From Actinomycetes bacterium (lineage in GTDB: Bacteria > Actinomycetota > Thermoleophilia > RBG-16-64-13), in contig JAKAHF010000150.1 in assembly GCA_021815245.1 (NCBI GenBank), positions 1 to 6,378 of the forward strand: DNA of 6,378 nucleotides, in the 5' to 3' direction. The notes under the pieces are model-generated. The model ran no database searches. It was given only the letters and a program-made list of their open reading frames with translations, and was not told where the DNA came from. Positions 5,355 through 6,378 of the stretch are shown here, piece after piece; the first letter of the stretch is position 1; every line of letters begins with the position of its first letter. Both the position numbers and the translations under genes were made by a program.

Positions 5355-6338
5355 ATGATACGCGAGGTTGACCCAGCCGCGGAGCCAGTCGACTCGGCCC
5401 TGGCGGGTGCAGACATCAAGACGGAGTTCGGCGCGGCCCTCTCTCGGGCAGGCTTTCGCTATCGCTTCGCCCCCCTCTCGACGCTGGCGCTGCTCGAGGC
5501 CACGCTGGCCGATCTGCGTCGCGACGGCCTGCTTGCCGAAAGCCTCTACGCCGAGTACCACGAGTCGCTCGAGTTTGTGGCGCCTCCTGAAATGCCCGCA
5601 CCGCGCACGCTCATCGTGGTGGCCTATCCGTCGCCGTCGGTCAAAGTGCGGTTCGAACTCGACACGGGGCCGATCGAGGCCGTTATCCCGTCGACCTACC
5701 TGTCTTCCGACGGGCGCGAACGTTGTCTCGAGACCATGCGCTCGATACTCGACGGGGCCGGCTACTCGGTCACCGACGCCCGTGTGCCCAGAAAGTTGCT
5801 GGCGGTCAAATCGGGTCTTGCCCAGTATGGGCGTAACAATATCGTCTACGTGAAGGGTCTGGGGAGCAAGGTCCGCCTCGATACCTACTGCACCGACGCC
5901 GACCTCGGCGCCGAGGAATATCATAGGGTCGGCAGCGAGTTGCTCAGCTCCTGCCCGCCGTGCCGCAACTGCCACCACCACTGCCCCACCGGCTGCATCC
6001 CGCACGCCGGCACGGTCATCGATGCGACTCGCTGCCTCACACAGTACAACGAGAACCCGGGCGACTGGCCTCAAGACCTCGACCCGCGCTCCCACCACTG
6101 CCTCGTCGGCTGCCTCCGCTGCCAAGACCTGTGTCCACAGAACCGCTACTACGCGCGCAAGGAGCGGCTTGTCGCCGAATTCGACCGCGACGAGACCGAT
6201 GTGATCCTGCGGAACCTGCCTCCCGAACTGCTGCCCGACCGCGTTCGGGCAAAGCTTGCCAAGCTCGACCTCGAAGAGTACTCGCCGGTGCTCGGCCGCA
6301 ATCTGCTCGCGCTCCGCGACGCGGCGCGCATGACCTAG
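5355..6338 (+). CDS. QueG-like double 4Fe-4S cluster reductase
   Basis: Protein of 327 residues from the ATG at 5355. The N-terminal 195 residues or so match the layout of the QueG N-terminal (DUF1730-like) domain: LIVVAYPSPSVKV (86-98), STYLSSDGRERCLETM (113-128) and LAVKSGLAQYGRNN (149-162). Then comes a double-cluster domain: C200, C203, C206, C210-Pro (CPPCRNCHHHCP), C227 (TRCLTQYNE), and C249, C253, C256, C260-Pro (GCLRCQDLCPQN). QueG reduces epoxyqueuosine to queuosine in tRNA using cobalamin and two 4Fe-4S clusters. Here the usual GW-x-GKNT is QYGRNN, the segment that carries the catalytic Asp in QueG reads VTDARVPRK with Asp offset by about one position in my hand alignment, and the C-terminal extension of some QueG proteins is absent. 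It is therefore safer to call it QueG-like with unknown substrate. The frame is open upstream to 5022, but that overlaps the divergent ferredoxin-like gene; ATG 5355 is chosen from domain limits and the promoter placement. Confidence 0.8.
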   Translation: MIREVDPAAEPVDSALAGADIKTEFGAALSRAGFRYRFAPLSTLALLEATLADLRRDGLLAESLYAEYHESLEFVAPPEMPAPRTLIVVAYPSPSVKVRFELDTGPIEAVIPSTYLSSDGRERCLETMRSILDGAGYSVTDARVPRKLLAVKSGLAQYGRNNIVYVKGLGSKVRLDTYCTDADLGAEEYHRVGSELLSSCPPCRNCHHHCPTGCIPHAGTVIDATRCLTQYNENPGDWPQDLDPRSHHCLVGCLRCQDLCPQNRYYARKERLVAEFDRDETDVILRNLPPELLPDRVRAKLAKLDLEEYSPVLGRNLLALRDAARMT

Positions 6339-6378
6339 AGGGTCGTCTCCAGGCCATCACCTGCCGCCCCTCGGAGCG

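Noticed and set aside
4556..5371. Plus-strand frame of 271 codons
   Set aside because: It is the antisense shadow of the ferredoxin-like gene, whose two cysteine motifs are unmistakable on the minus strand.
5193..6125. Minus-strand open frame of 310 codons
   Set aside because: It is antisense to the QueG-like gene and overlaps the start of the ferredoxin-like gene on the same strand; no domain is seen, while the plus-strand protein has clear cluster motifs.
6339..6378. Possible 3' end of a minus-strand gene at the window edge
   Set aside because: A TGA is read on the minus strand at 6357-6359, but only six codons precede it in the window, too few to support a gene; no terminator is visible in these 40 bases.

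Overview
This is a high-GC bacterial window, densely coded, with seven protein genes and no RNA genes, insertion sequences, CRISPR array or large repeats visible. Two 4Fe-4S proteins, a flavin reductase-family protein, an HD-GYP-type protein and a 4-TMS (YvlD-like) membrane protein suggest an anaerobic or microaerobic bacterium. High GC, frequent GTG/TTG starts and a promoter that looks leaderless would fit an actinobacterium such as a Coriobacteriia-type anaerobe, but the lineage is inference; deltaproteobacteria also carry similar HEAT/HD proteins.

Left block (1-3505, plus strand): three tightly packed genes. The 3' part of a small membrane protein (to 390) is followed by a HEAT-repeat protein (annotated from 432, possibly starting at a non-canonical ATA at 387) and an HD-GYP-type putative phosphodiesterase (2087-3505). 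The last two overlap by 4 bases (GTGA). By eye, their N-terminal 100 residues or so are homologous to each other, so they probably arose from a shared module and may work as a pair in nucleotide-second-messenger or stress signalling.

Middle block (3554-5266, minus strand): an apparent three-gene unit transcribed right to left. It encodes a two-cluster ferredoxin-like protein with a cysteine-containing C-terminal domain, a flavin reductase-family FMN protein, and a YvlD-like membrane protein. It converges on the HD gene at about 3506-3553, where only a weak hairpin is seen.

Right block (5355-6338, plus strand): a QueG-like double 4Fe-4S protein, divergent from the ferredoxin-like gene across an 88-base spacer. 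That spacer holds an extended -10 element placed so that transcription would begin at the ATG itself. The motifs of this protein differ from canonical epoxyqueuosine reductase, so a different reductase substrate is possible.

No clearly new system is evident. The best leads are the paired HEAT/HD proteins with a shared N-terminal module, the ATAA gene junction, and the variant Fe-S proteins.
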